64,000 bases of DNA from Scylla paramamosain (GCF_035594125.1 NC_087198.1:6990082-7054081); one strand, 5' to 3'. Positions 41,942-56,456 are shown, numbered from the stretch's first letter. Program-made: numbers and translations. The notes: generated by a model from the sequence alone, not told the origin.

Positions 41942-41979
41942 AGGCATTTCACCTGAGACATGCAGGATGTGGTGATTAA
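41368..41979 (+). CDS. MADF (Myb/SANT-like) protein of Harbinger, two exons
   Basis: Exon 1 is 41368-41814; translation may begin at the first ATG or at the second (41380, MSGG). Residues about 20-110 form a MADF-type DNA-binding domain: WIIDMYRQKPCLWNIKSADY, a KYASVTIADIKKKLDCLRNQ helix and NPKLWCFDELSFL. It ends at GAG with donor GTAAGT (41815). The intron (41815-41943) contains a CT microsatellite and ends CCAACAG. Exon 2 (41944-41979), in phase 0, adds AFHLRHAGCGD and TAA, giving about 160 residues. In Harbinger elements this partner helps bring the transposase to transposon ends and into the nucleus. Splicing is inferred from sequence. Confidence 0.75.
41836..41937. repeat. (CT)n microsatellite in the MADF intron
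   Basis: About 100 bp of CT lying immediately before the 3' splice site CCAACAG (41937-41943), so it forms most of the 129-nt intron and its polypyrimidine tract. Confidence 0.93.
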
Positions 41980-42201
41980 TTGATAAAGATGGTGATGAAA
42001 AGAAAGGGAAATGAAACATTGTAGACACTGTTATAATTTCATTATGAGAAATAATAATAATTTGCTGTTTACACATAAAGAAAGCCAAGTCTTTTGTTTC
42101 ACATGTGCACATATGTACATGAATACAAAGTTCAATAAGTATTACATTCAGAGACAATACACAACATGAAATACACCTAAGTATATAGACATTTATCACA
42201 A

Positions 42202-43017
42202 TTAACCCTCTTCACCTATGTACAAGTGTTGCCATGATACTGCCCCTACACCATTAAAGTAATCCATAAACTGTTCACGCACACTCTTACCATCAGCCAT
42301 GTCATTACAGATTACTCTCTGTGTTCCTGGTAACTCAGGAGTTTGTCGCCATGTTCCAGGAATAATTTGTCCTACTGACAGATCTTCAACATCTAAAGAT
42401 CCTTCCGGCGTGTAGTGTCTCACATGGTCTCTTATGAGAAAGTTATGCAAAGATTTGCATGCTAAAACAATATATTCAATCTTTGATGGAGGTAGATCAA
42501 TTGGTGAGTGAAACACACGAAATCTATTGGCCAAAATACCAAATGCATTTTCCACGGTTCGCCTTGCCCTAGAGAGCCGGTATGAGAAAATGCGCTCTCT
42601 TGTATCCTGACTCCTATGTGAAAAAGGTTTCATAATGTGTCGCTGCAATGGAAATGCATCATCTGCCACAAAAACATATGGAAATGGCAGACTACTACTT
42701 CCAAGAATTGCATCTTCTGGCAAACCAGCAGTATTATTTTGTATGAGACTACTGACAGAACACTTGTCCCACACACCACCATCTGATACTCTACCATTTG
42801 TGCCTATGTCCGCATATATAAATTCACAATTTGCGTCACATATGGCAAGAAGTACAATGCTGTGGTTGCCTTTGTAGTTGTAAAAATATGAACCACTATC
42901 ACGTGGAGCTCTTATCGACACATGCTTCCCGTCAATAGCTCCCAAACAGTTTGGGAAATTCCATCTTCTCTGAAATCCATGTGCCACAGTCATCCACTCC
43001 TCTGGCGTTGTAGGTGT
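42202..43017 (-). CDS. Harbinger (HARBI1-like) DDE transposase, last exon
   Basis: The exon starts at 43017 after acceptor AAATTGACAG and reads TPTTPEEW, then MTVAHGFQRRWNFPNCLGAI. Counting from that M (42993) there are 263 residues. DDE_Tnp_4 features: D21 in GAIDGKHV, a NYKGNHSIVLLAICDAN strand, GRVSDGGVW, D111/D112 in VADDAFPL and E148 in TVENAFGIL, giving the expected catalytic D, D and E. The C-terminal AFGILANRFRVF and CKSLHNFLI blocks are intact to the TAA at 42204-42202. HARBI1 proteins are about 350 residues, so the N-terminal 70-90 residues should lie in upstream exon(s), which I cannot find before 43198. The catalytic core is intact but the gene is probably 5'-broken. Confidence 0.88.
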   Translation of the reverse strand, partial: TPTTPEEWMTVAHGFQRRWNFPNCLGAIDGKHVSIRAPRDSGSYFYNYKGNHSIVLLAICDANCEFIYADIGTNGRVSDGGVWDKCSVSSLIQNNTAGLPEDAILGSSSLPFPYVFVADDAFPLQRHIMKPFSHRSQDTRERIFSYRLSRARRTVENAFGILANRFRVFHSPIDLPPSKIEYIVLACKSLHNFLIRDHVRHYTPEGSLDVEDLSVGQIIPGTWRQTPELPGTQRVICNDMADGKSVREQFMDYFNGVGAVSWQHLYIGEEG

Positions 43018-43256
43018 CTGTCAATTTAAGTAAATATTATAGAGGCATGACGACCGAATTTTCATGAAAGACATACTACTATTCATTTACAAATTTATAT
43101 TCAACACCCTATCGTTCTCTCTCTTTCGCATCCTCCCTCCCTTCTCCCTCCCTTCCCTTCTCCCTCCCCTTCCTCTCTTATCTCCCTCTAACCCCTCAAT
43201 GGATATGAAAGATGATTACGAAGAGAAAGAGAGAAGAGGAAGTTTATGTAAAAGTG

Positions 43257-43359
<103 letters not shown>

Positions 43360-43503
43360 CAAAAGAGAAGCAAAAGCCAAGTATTAGCTTGTATCGCGGT
43401 AGAGGAGCAGGTGTTGTGTCATCGGTGCTTCCCTCACGCAAAAAACAACACACAGCGACAGAAATTTTGACTGAAGAAACACAGAGAAAGAGATAACATG
43501 TGT

Positions 43504-44120
43504 GTAATAATAATAATAATAATAATAAACGGTTTATTATTTAGGCAGTTGACAAACTGAAAATGTACATAGGGGATGGGGAAAAACTTAACATTAATCC
43601 TAACGGTAAGACTAATCTAGGAGGGAAATACTATCGATTGATGGCTCGCACCATGGTGGGAATCGCACTGAGTCTGTACCGGTCCGTGCGCGGCGCCTTC
43701 AGGGGCGTTATTTTGTTGTGGTGTCTGGTGGCACGGACAGGGCGAGGCGCGTCGGGCGGCAGCATGTCTCTGAGACGCGGATGATGCAGTAGTCCCTTCC
43801 CAAACTTCTCCAGAGCCTCTCGGTGCCTGGTGGATATTCTGGACAGACTCAGGGTGGTCAGGGCTTCTTCATAGGTGGTGTATGCAGGGCCAAGGATGAC
43901 CCTGCACGCCCTTTTCTGCACACTCTCTAGCTGTAGCTGTTGAGTGTGTGTGAGGGAGGAGGACCACGCTGGGGAGGCGTACATGAGTTTGGGGAGGATG
44001 AAGGTGAGGTACACCCCCCTTAACTCATCTGTCGGCGTCCCCAGCGACCTGAGTCTGCGCAGCATGTACAGCCTGTAGGTAGCTGATCTCACGGTGCTGG
44101 CGACATGCTGCTTCCAGGTC
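43504..44120 (-). mobile_element. 5'-truncated LINE copy inserted in a GT microsatellite
   Basis: The minus strand reads the last 153 RT codons (44092-43631; 152 of 153 residues identical to the copy at 3-1283), the same 3' UTR and a (TTA)n tail (43527-43505). The truncation point is 44120, where identity with position 794 of the other copy ends. Copy B of the duplication has an uninterrupted GT repeat here (56737-56770), so this is an insertion specific to copy A. The coding part lacks the catalytic domain and is not functional. Confidence 0.92.
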
Positions 44121-44222
44121 TTTATCTTGTTTTATCTTCTTGTGTGTGTGTGTGTGTGTGTGTGTGTGATTGAATCTGTGCCACGTGTGTATCTTTTGTG
44201 TGTTTCCTTACAAAGACGAGAG

Positions 44223-44312
<90 letters not shown>

Positions 44313-44471
44313 AAAATGAAGATGAAGATGATGAGGAATAAGAGACTGCAAAGGGTGGAAGTGGAGGAGGAAAGAAGAGGAGGAGCAGGAGGAGGAGGAG
44401 GAGGAGAAGGAGGAGCTCTGGAGGAGATGAGACGGTGAGTTGAGCTGATTGCCTCTTACGTACATGCTAGT

Positions 44472-44525
<54 letters not shown>

Positions 44526-44605
44526 GGTGTGTGACATTCCGTTAGTTCTTGTTATTTTCGGTAAAAGGATATGTCTTTTTGTCTCTGTCTCCTTGCTTGT
44601 CAGTT
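44121..44605. other. Copy A-specific filler: GT, GA and GGA repeats
   Basis: GT at 44141-44168, GA at 44224-44309, GGA-rich 44355-44425 and GT at 44475-44522. This is absent from copy B and lies between the LINE insert and the resumed homology (GT from 44606). The first 21 bases after the LINE repeat a sequence found at 45272-45292. Confidence 0.75.
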
Positions 44606-46270
<1,665 letters not shown>

Positions 46271-46644
46271 AGTGACTCTTTTTTCCTTGTGGTGCGTGGA
46301 AGAACACAACACTTCTCATTTTTTTTTTTTTTTTTTCCTCCGTTACCAGGGAGTTGCTGGGTTACATTTCCTGACAATATTTTTTGCTCTCATGCTTACT
46401 TACTTGTCTTGTCTCTTGTCTGCCGTTTGGTGTTCAGTGTTTTCTCTCATCCAGCGCCTCCTTTAATTTAGTCTGTACAAAGCAAAACACTACTTTTTAC
46501 AAGTTTTATATGCTTTTTTTTTTTTTTTTTTTTTGACCTCTTCATGTCTCTGATCAAAAAATACAGGGAGCAAAATGAAAACAACAAAATATCCTTCATT
46601 CTCGCTTTCATGAAGTTTGAGAAGAAAAGGAACGTAAGTTTTTT
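46271..46644. other. Unassigned sequence (copy A)
   Basis: T runs at 46321-46336 and 46516-46534; shared with copy B; no gene is supported. Confidence 0.45.
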
Positions 46645-46925
46645 TTTCTTGTTTTACGTAGGAGGGACACTGGCCAAGGGCAACAAAAAAAAAAATAAAT
46701 AAAAAAATGAAAGCCAACTGAGATGCCATTCCCAGAAAAGTGTCCAAAGCAGTAGTCAAAAACTGAAGGATAAGTGTCTTGAAACCTCCCTCTTGAAGGA
46801 ATTCGAGTCAGATGAAGGTGGAAATACAGAAGCAGGCAGGGAGTTCCAGAGTTTACCAGAGAAAGGGATGAATGACTGAGAGTACTGGTTAACCCCTGCA
46901 TTAGAGAGGCGGACAGAATAGGTTG
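46645..46925 (-). pseudogene. Jockey-like LINE 3' end (copy A)
   Basis: The reverse complement matches the terminal part of the remnant at 39660-39885: the block encoding LVNSGTPCLLLYFHL, the downstream 3' UTR, and CTTGGCCAGTGTCCCTCCTAC near the end. Only the last few tens of codons and the UTR remain. It is present in copy B at 58850-59065, so it predates the duplication. Confidence 0.8.
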
Positions 46926-46984
46926 GTCAGTTTAGTTAACTCTTTAGGTGTCTTGATGTTCCTCTGTTATATATAAGACGCAGA

Positions 46985-47640
46985 AAGATGAAAAAGCATA
47001 ATTAGGAATATATTTGTTCACCTGAAAAGTATCTTGTGATTGGTTCATATTGTTCACCTGAGTGGTTTAGAAATTCTGCCTGTCTCCAGTTTATTAGTTA
47101 CGATGTTCCTCGTGGTTCAACTTGTTCACCTGGGAAATTGAAATGCCATCTTTGTTCACCTGAGAAAATAGCTGGTAGTTTTTTCACATTGCTCACCTTA
47201 CCAATATGGAACTTTTGTTTTTCTCCAGTTCATTAATCGTTTTGTTTCTCGTGTTTATCTGAAAAAAAAAATTGATTACTTAATTATCTAGAAAGTTGAA
47301 ATATCACCTTTGTTCACGAGAAAAGCGCTCTATTTAAATTGGTCACCTAAGTAATATAGGAGTTGTCTTTCTTCAGTTCACAAGTCACCTTGTCTCTCGT
47401 GTCTGAGAACTGAATGAACAACCTGGAAAGTTGAAATGCCACCTTCCTTAACCAGAGGAAAATGCCCCGACCACATTGCACACCTGAGTGGCATGGAACT
47501 GCTGCCTTTCTCAACATTATTAGTTCTGCTGATTCGCAAGTTTACCTGCAAAGCTGAAATGGCGTCTTTGCTCACCTGATAACTCACAGGAGCTCTTACT
47601 TCCCTCCCTTTAGCAGTCCAGGTGGTTCTCGTCTTCACCT
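46985..47640. repeat. Degenerate satellite, units about 125-160 bp (copy A)
   Basis: The core GAAAGTTGAAATGCCACCTT recurs with variants near 47134, 47291, 47425 and 47548. Between cores each unit has TTGTTCACCTGAGAAAA, CACATTGCTCACCTGAGT, and TTTCTCCAGTTCATTAGT or variants. Copy B has one further recognisable core (59170), lost from copy A by an internal deletion near 47010. Confidence 0.8.
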
Positions 47641-47890
47641 GAGCGGGAAGCGTGTTAATTAAGCATGAGTGAAGCGTTCATCCCCCCGCGGCGCTAATAA
47701 TATACGAGTGCTCCCTCCCCTTGCCTCTGTGCTGAGTCCTTGGGGGAGCGTAATGGCTGGCGCGGCGCCCCTCATGACGCTCCGCCGCCCCCTCAGATCC
47801 CTGACGGAAAATGTGATAATCTGGGGGGGAAAAAAAAAGTCTTGGTTGTAAGAGATTGTGAGAACTTTTACTTTTTTTTTTTCCTGTAAT
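47641..47890. other. Unassigned GC-rich stretch (copy A)
   Basis: GC-rich around 47690-47800 with short frames in both copies; no recognisable product. Confidence 0.35.
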
Positions 47891-48455
47891 TGTTGAATGG
47901 ATGTTTCCGCAGCGGCCTATTTGTGTATATTGTATGGTTTGATTAAATTATTTGTTTTTAATGCCATAAAAAAGACTGTTATTAATCACAGCAATGCAGG
48001 AGGCATTTATTTTTTTCTTCATTCGTTAATCGCCGTATCTGTTATTTCCGTAGTGGATTTCCTTTTTCTTTTTTTCTTTTTCTTTTTTTTTTTTTTTTTG
48101 TAATGCATGGGAAAGAATCTTAGCTGTAACAGTAGTGCAGCAAACATTTATTTATTTATTTTTTTCCTGTCCTATCTGTTATTTCCGCAATGGGTTTCTG
48201 TTTTATTTCTTATTTTATTTATTTGTTTTTCAATGCAGGGTAAATTTCATAGTTGTAACAATAGTGTAGGAAACATTTTTTTTTCCATTTTTTAATCGCC
48301 ATACGTCATTCCCGCAGCGAGTTTTCTTATTTTTTTTCTTTGGTAATCCAGCAAAATGAATCTTAGTAATCTCAGTAATGCAAAAAACCATGAATTCTTC
48401 CTCTCTTTAATCGCTCTACCTTTTATTATTTTCCACAGTGACTTTCTCTTGTATA
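47891..48455. repeat. Degenerate minisatellite, units about 110-135 bp (copy A)
   Basis: Four units each contain TAATCGCCNTANNTNTTATTTC, CGCAGTGGGTTTCTTTTT, GTAATGCAGG and GTAACAGTAGTGCAGNAAACATT or variants, with T-rich spacers. Shared with 60065-60640. Confidence 0.75.
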
Positions 48456-48481
48456 AATTCAAAGTTGATTCCTCTGTTTAA

Positions 48482-49230
48482 GTGCTCTTACACACGAGGA
48501 CACTAGTGTCCGCCACCGGTGTCGGACACTAGTTGCCTCCCATATTATCAAATGGAGCCTTTCACACGAGGCAACAGCTGTGTCCCAAGCAGACAACTTC
48601 CGGGCAACAGATATTTCGGTGTCTCGCTCCCGCAACACGTGGCGGACACTGACGGTTGCCGCCACTCACTGCAAAGCATTGTTTTAAATGGAAGCTTTCA
48701 CACGTAGCCACCAGTGTCCGCCACCGCTGCCCACTGGCCAGCTTCTCATGCTCAGTTTGACACCCACCATCATCCCATGATGGAAGGAGACGGCCTATCA
48801 AGGACAATTTCCAAGATGGTGGAGGAGAAGCTGAACACGGAGGACCTCATTTGTGAAATAGAAAAACTACCAGCACTATGGGACCCATCTTGTGAGGGAT
48901 ATGCAAATAAGATAGAAAAGCAGAGCTGCTGGAATGCAATAATGGTGATACTCATTCCTGATTTTGAAGACAAACCCCTCTCAGAAAAGAAAGAAATACG
49001 TAAGTCCTTTATGTTTATTTTTATTTTCTGTTTCATTACATGTTCACAAGGTAAGTGAAGAATCTACTGTGCTTACGTATACAAGTTTATTCATTATTAC
49101 ACACAAAAGTTACCCCATTCTTCCGACTGAGGTGTGTGAGTGGCTCACTAGTTGCCAGGCGGTGTCTTGAGCAAGGACACTAGTGTCCGACACCGGTGGC
49201 GTACACTAGTGTCCTCGTGTGTAAGAGCAC
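48482..49230 (+). mobile_element. Harbinger-type deletion derivative, 749 bp, 52-bp TIRs
   Basis: The 5' end GTGCTCTTACACACGAGGAC (48482) and the 3' end are inverted repeats over 52 bp with one mismatch (position 29). TAA flanks both sides (48479-48481 and 49231-49233), and copy B shows the unoccupied GTTTAAGTCTTC with a single TAA (60653-60655). A 3-bp TAA target duplication and a MADF exon inside identify a PIF/Harbinger element. No transposase is present, so it is non-autonomous. Internal subterminal repeats (TTTCACACGAGGCAAC and TTTCACACGTAGCCACC) lie near 48560 and 48696. Confidence 0.93.
48714..48999 (+). pseudogene. First exon of a Harbinger MADF gene inside the deletion derivative
   Basis: The plus-strand frame reads a MADF N-terminal half, LNTEDLICEIEKLPALWDPS, then YANKIEKQSCWNAIMVI, ending KKEIR at donor GTAAGT (48999-49005). 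No further MADF exon or transposase is present before the right TIR, so the gene is a relic. It differs from the MADF gene at 41368, so it derives from another Harbinger family. Confidence 0.75.
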
Positions 49231-49236
49231 TAAGTC

Positions 49237-49275
<39 letters not shown>

Positions 49276-49299
49276 GGCCTTAGTATAAGCGAGATACCT

Positions 49300-49565
49300 G
49301 GACCGCGGTAGCTCAGTCGGTAGCGTGTCTGACTACAATGTAGGAAGTATCGGGTTCGAATCCTGGTGACAGCTGGAACTTTTTTGAGACGATTGCTCGC
49401 TCCTAGGTTAGAAAGCCTTAAAGAGGTGCCGGTCAACTGTGATTGGTAACGTAAAGACGGTGGAAAAAGGAACTGTCCATTCTACTCTATATGCCGAGGC
49501 CCAGGAAGGGTGACGCAACGAGTACCAGTCCTGGGCCAACACTCGGAATACGCCACACCTTCACT
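49300..49565 (+). mobile_element. tRNA-derived SINE (copy A)
   Basis: A Pol III A box TAGCTCAGTCGG (49309-49320) and B box GGTTCGAATCC (49353-49363) at tRNA spacing are followed by about 190 bp of non-tRNA sequence and a T/A-rich tail. The acceptor and anticodon stems do not pair well, so it is not a working tRNA. Repeated at 60750-61018. Confidence 0.72.
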
Positions 49566-52960
<3,395 letters not shown>

Positions 52961-53039
52961 AAGTGATTCGTTTTGTTGGCCAAAGGGAGAGTCGAGGAGA
53001 GGAACAAACGGGTCGCCTCCAGTTTTTGTCATCGGAGTA

Positions 53040-54240
53040 AATATTTGGGGGAGGAGGAAGAGGAGGAGGAGGAGGAGGAAGATATAGAACTGTTTTTGAA
53101 GGAGGAATATATCTAAGGCTGGAAACTGTAGGAGAGGGAGGAAGATGAAGAACTGCTTTTGAAGGAGGAGGAATATATCTAAGGCTGGAAACTGTAAGAG
53201 GGGGAGGAAGAGGAGGAGGAGGAGAAAGTTGTGTTTTTTGAAGGAGAGTGTGAAAGAGAAGACCCAGAGATGGAGAGCATAAGGAAGGGAAGTTAAAAAT
53301 GATGATCAAGAGTGACGAAGAACAGGAACAAGAAAAGAAGAACCGTTTGGTGAGAAGAGTAAAAAAAAAAAAAACAATCTTAAGTGGAAAATGTAAGAAA
53401 GAGAGGTGAAGAAGATAAGTAAAAGAAAAAAAGAGGAGGAAAAGAAGGAGTAGGGAAAAGATTACAAATACGAAGAGAAATAGAGATTGAGAGGAAAGGA
53501 GGAAGAGGGATGTTGATGGAGGAGGAGAAGGGGAGGGGAGGGATTCCAAGGGTAGAGACTAGAAGGAAAGGTGGAAATTAAGGAGATGCGGGAGATAATT
53601 CTATTGGAGGAAAGGGAGGTGATGACCAAAGGAGGAGGAGGAGGAGGAGGAGGAGGAGGAGGAGGAGGGAAAGAAAATCGACATGAAGGAAAAAAAAAAG
53701 GAAGAATGAGGATGATCTGAGCAGGAGGACGAAAGAGAGAAATAAAAGAGAAGGAGGAGGAGGAGGGGAAGGAGGAAGAAGAAGAAGATAAGGAGAAGCA
53801 TAAAAGAAGCTCATGGATAAGAAAAGAAAAGAAGATGTGAAGAGGGAATGAAAGAAAAAAGACAATAGAGAAGAGAAGAAGAAATATGATGGAGAGAAAC
53901 ATAAAAAAAACAGTACATGTAAACAAGAGAAGAAAATTGAGAATTATTTTGAGTGAAAATGATATGAAGAGGAGAGAAAAATGTAGGGAAGAGAAGGAAG
54001 AAAAAACGGAGGAGGAAGAGGAGGAGCAGGAGGAAGAGGAGGAGGAGGAGGAAGAAGAAAAAGGAGAAACGAAGAAACACACGTAGATAGAAAAAAAGAA
54101 AGATAAGAAAGACAGAATATTTAAAGACGAGATGAAGAAGAGATGGTAGAGAAGAAGAGGAGGAGGAGGAGGAGGGGGAGGCGAAAAGAGAGTGGGGTGG
54201 AGGGGAAGGAGGCAGGTGAGGAAACGGAAAGTGCTAATAT
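53040..54240. repeat. Purine-rich (GGA)n tract, about 1.2 kb
   Basis: A and G make up most of this strand: GGA/GAA repeats throughout, pure GGA at 53630-53667 and 53753-53766. 53088-53220 contains a tandem duplication of a unit of about 75 bp (TTTTGAAGGAGGAATATATC and AAGGCTGGAAACTGTA). Homopurine runs of this size can form triplex DNA. Ser/Leu/Phe-rich minus frames are compositional. Confidence 0.88.
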
Positions 54241-54402
54241 TGCTTTTTTCCTTCCCCTGCTCTTGTAGACTTCAGGTGGGGAGGAGGAGGGGCGGAGCGA
54301 GGCGGGCCGGGGCGGGGCGGGGTGAGAGGTGAGAGCCGCGGAAAATAAAGGCAAATGCGGGAAGAGAGAGATAAACTTGGGTGCATTTTGCGAACAATGG
54401 AC

Positions 54403-54403
<1 letters not shown>
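54241..54403. other. Short GC-rich segment
   Basis: GGCGGGCCGGGGCGGGGCGG near 54300 gives GC-box-like repeats; no downstream gene is evident. Confidence 0.35.

Positions 54404-54488
<85 letters not shown>
54404..54488. repeat. (GA)n microsatellite
   Basis: About 85 bp. The next 40 bp (54490-54530) resembles the 3' UTR of the Jockey-like family (ACTGAGGCGCCATTCCCTG). Confidence 0.95.
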
Positions 54489-54492
<4 letters not shown>

Positions 54493-54530
54493 CACTGAGG
54501 CGCCATTCCCTGAATTTAGCAGTCAAAAAA

Positions 54531-55374
54531 AGGCTTATCCAAAAGAGGGTGAAGTGTAATGAGTAAATGTGAATAATTATGAGTGGATGAGTAACTGAAC
54601 GTATCACTGAGTGCCAGTGAATATGAAGCGAGGATATCTGAGAAAAAAAAAAAAAAAACATGGTGATTTTGATGTATCTTTTGAAAACCGATTGGACACG
54701 GACAGGACACTGACAGGCTGGAAATGTGTGTGAATTACTGGAATTGTGTGGTGGTGGATCGTATAAGCTTACTGCCGGTAAAAAAAAAAAAAAAAAGAGG
54801 AGCCGTTTATTGCGGTGACAGAGAGTGGAGTGTTGCGTGGGTGAGCAATGAATGTAGAAGTGAATGTTGAGGTGAGTGAGTGAAGTGAAAGGTGATCTCT
54901 CTCTGCACTCGAGGGTTTCAATATTAATCTGGTTTTAGTTGAGTGAGTTGCCGGTCGTTGTCAAAGTTATAGGGACATGGAATTGGGTGTGTTTTTGTTA
55001 ATGAAAGGAATGTATCACTATTTTTCACGTAAGAGGAACACTGGCGTAGGGCAACAAGAGGAAGGAAAAATGGAATCACTCTTGAACTATGTATATTTAA
55101 AATGCATTACGGTTTTCAAGGTATGAATATTAAGCTATGTATATTTTAATGTATTACTATTTTAAAATGTGCATTGAAAGCTTCTCTTCATTGTAAGGAG
55201 AAGAAAGTGAAGGATTAACTGTCATTTTGTTGATTTGAAGGTTATTCTACAAAATTTATTATATATGGGGAAAAAAAAATACATATAAGTGTTGCGTCTG
55301 GAAGAGAAGTACTGGTGATGACAAATATACTGGCTCAAATTAAGTTGTCGTGCAGTAATGAAAAAATGGAGGAT
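54531..55374. other. Unassigned sequence with a LINE 3' UTR trace
   Basis: 55025-55060 (ACGTAAGAGGAACACTGGC and GGGCAACAAG) resembles the same Jockey-like 3' end. A runs at 54640-54658 and 54780-54797. No gene is supported. Confidence 0.4.
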
Positions 55375-55600
55375 TTTTTCTTTTGTTCTTTTATCCTCCT
55401 CTTATCTTCCTTGCTTCCTTTCAGTATATTTTCTTCATATTGACAAATATTTTTTATTCTAATACAGAGTTCAATTATCAACTTTTTTTTTTTTGTTCTT
55501 TTATCCTCCTCTTATCTTCCTTGCTTCCTTTCAGTATATTTTCTTCATATTGACAAATATTTTTTGTTCTAATACAGAGTTCAATTATCCACTTTTTTTT
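55375..55600. repeat. Tandem duplication, two units of 110 bp
   Basis: The unit containing GTTCTTTTATCCTCCTCTTA, TCAGTATATTTTCTTCATAT and CAGAGTTCAATTATC begins at about 55385 and again at 55495, with only a couple of differences. Confidence 0.93.
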
Positions 55601-55979
55601 TGTGTGTGGTATTTCCAGTCTTCGTAATTGTTCTCTTTGTCCTCCTCGTCCCAACCTCTTAACAGTGACCAAAATATCTCCTGCTGTTTGGTTTTCCTTT
55701 CTAATCCTCCTCCTCCTCTTCCTCCTCCTCCTCCTCCTCTCTTGGTCCGTTCCCTGGTGCTGCACACAGATCACACACACGGCAGTGGTGATGCTTCTGG
55801 CGGTGGTGGTGATGGCAATGGCGCCAGTCTGCAGGTGATGGTTATGGTGGCGGCGGTGGTGGTGGTGGTGGCGGTGGCGGTAACGGTGGTGATGGTGGTT
55901 AATAAATTCGCTTGGTAATGAAGGGAGTTTGTAATGGTGAAGTTGGCAGTGATAGTTACCGGAAACGTACGTGTGTGTG

Positions 55980-56014
<35 letters not shown>

Positions 56015-56341
56015 GTAGACTCTTCATACATAGCGTGAAAAAAAAAATAAAGAAAACAAAAGCAGACGTAACTATTTGACTTACCTTTAAATTCCCAACC
56101 CACGTGACTCATTGTTTTGTCCAAGCTTCTACCACCACCTCTTCATACCTTCCATATTTACCATTTACCTGCCCATCCCAAATGACTCGTTCCTGCATCT
56201 TAGCTGTACGTGATGCAACAGAGGGCGGGAGTAGCCACAGGGCGCAGCGTATCTAAGAGCAGAGGAGGGGAGAGGAAGGGGGAGGAGTTGATAGGAGGAT
56301 AGAAGAGAGGAGCGGAGTGGCAATTTCACGCTCAAGTCAGG

Positions 56342-56415
<74 letters not shown>

Positions 56416-56456
56416 AGCTGACATAAAGGAAATAAAGTGTGAAAAATAAAGGAGAA
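55601..56456. other. Unassigned sequence with repeats
   Basis: CTC repeats (55708-55740), GGT/GGC repeats (55790-55900), GT (55970-56017) and GA (56346-56411). No recognisable gene. Confidence 0.5.

Larger units (their letters stand above)
41118..43197. mobile_element. PIF/Harbinger DNA transposon, right end missing
   Basis: It has the two convergent genes typical of the superfamily: a plus-strand MADF protein (41368-41979) and a minus-strand DDE transposase (43017-42202). The left end is placed at GGTGTGTCCACACTATCGAG (41118), directly after TAA (41115-41117), the usual Harbinger target triplet. I find no matching inverted end on the right; the transposase lacks its 5' exon(s), and the sequence breaks at 43198 where a segmental duplication begins. 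The element is therefore probably truncated. Confidence 0.8.

Noticed and set aside
41118..43198. Complete, autonomous Harbinger
   Set aside because: Only a left end and the two genes are visible; the transposase lacks its N-terminal exon and no right TIR is found before the duplication junction.
48482..49230. Derivative mobilised by the neighbouring transposase at 42.2-43.0 kb
   Set aside because: The terminal sequences of the two elements differ and their MADF proteins are different, so a direct partnership is not supported.
49300..49375. Functional tRNA gene
   Set aside because: A and B boxes are present, but the acceptor and anticodon stems pair poorly and about 190 further bases repeat with it, so a tRNA-derived SINE is the better reading.
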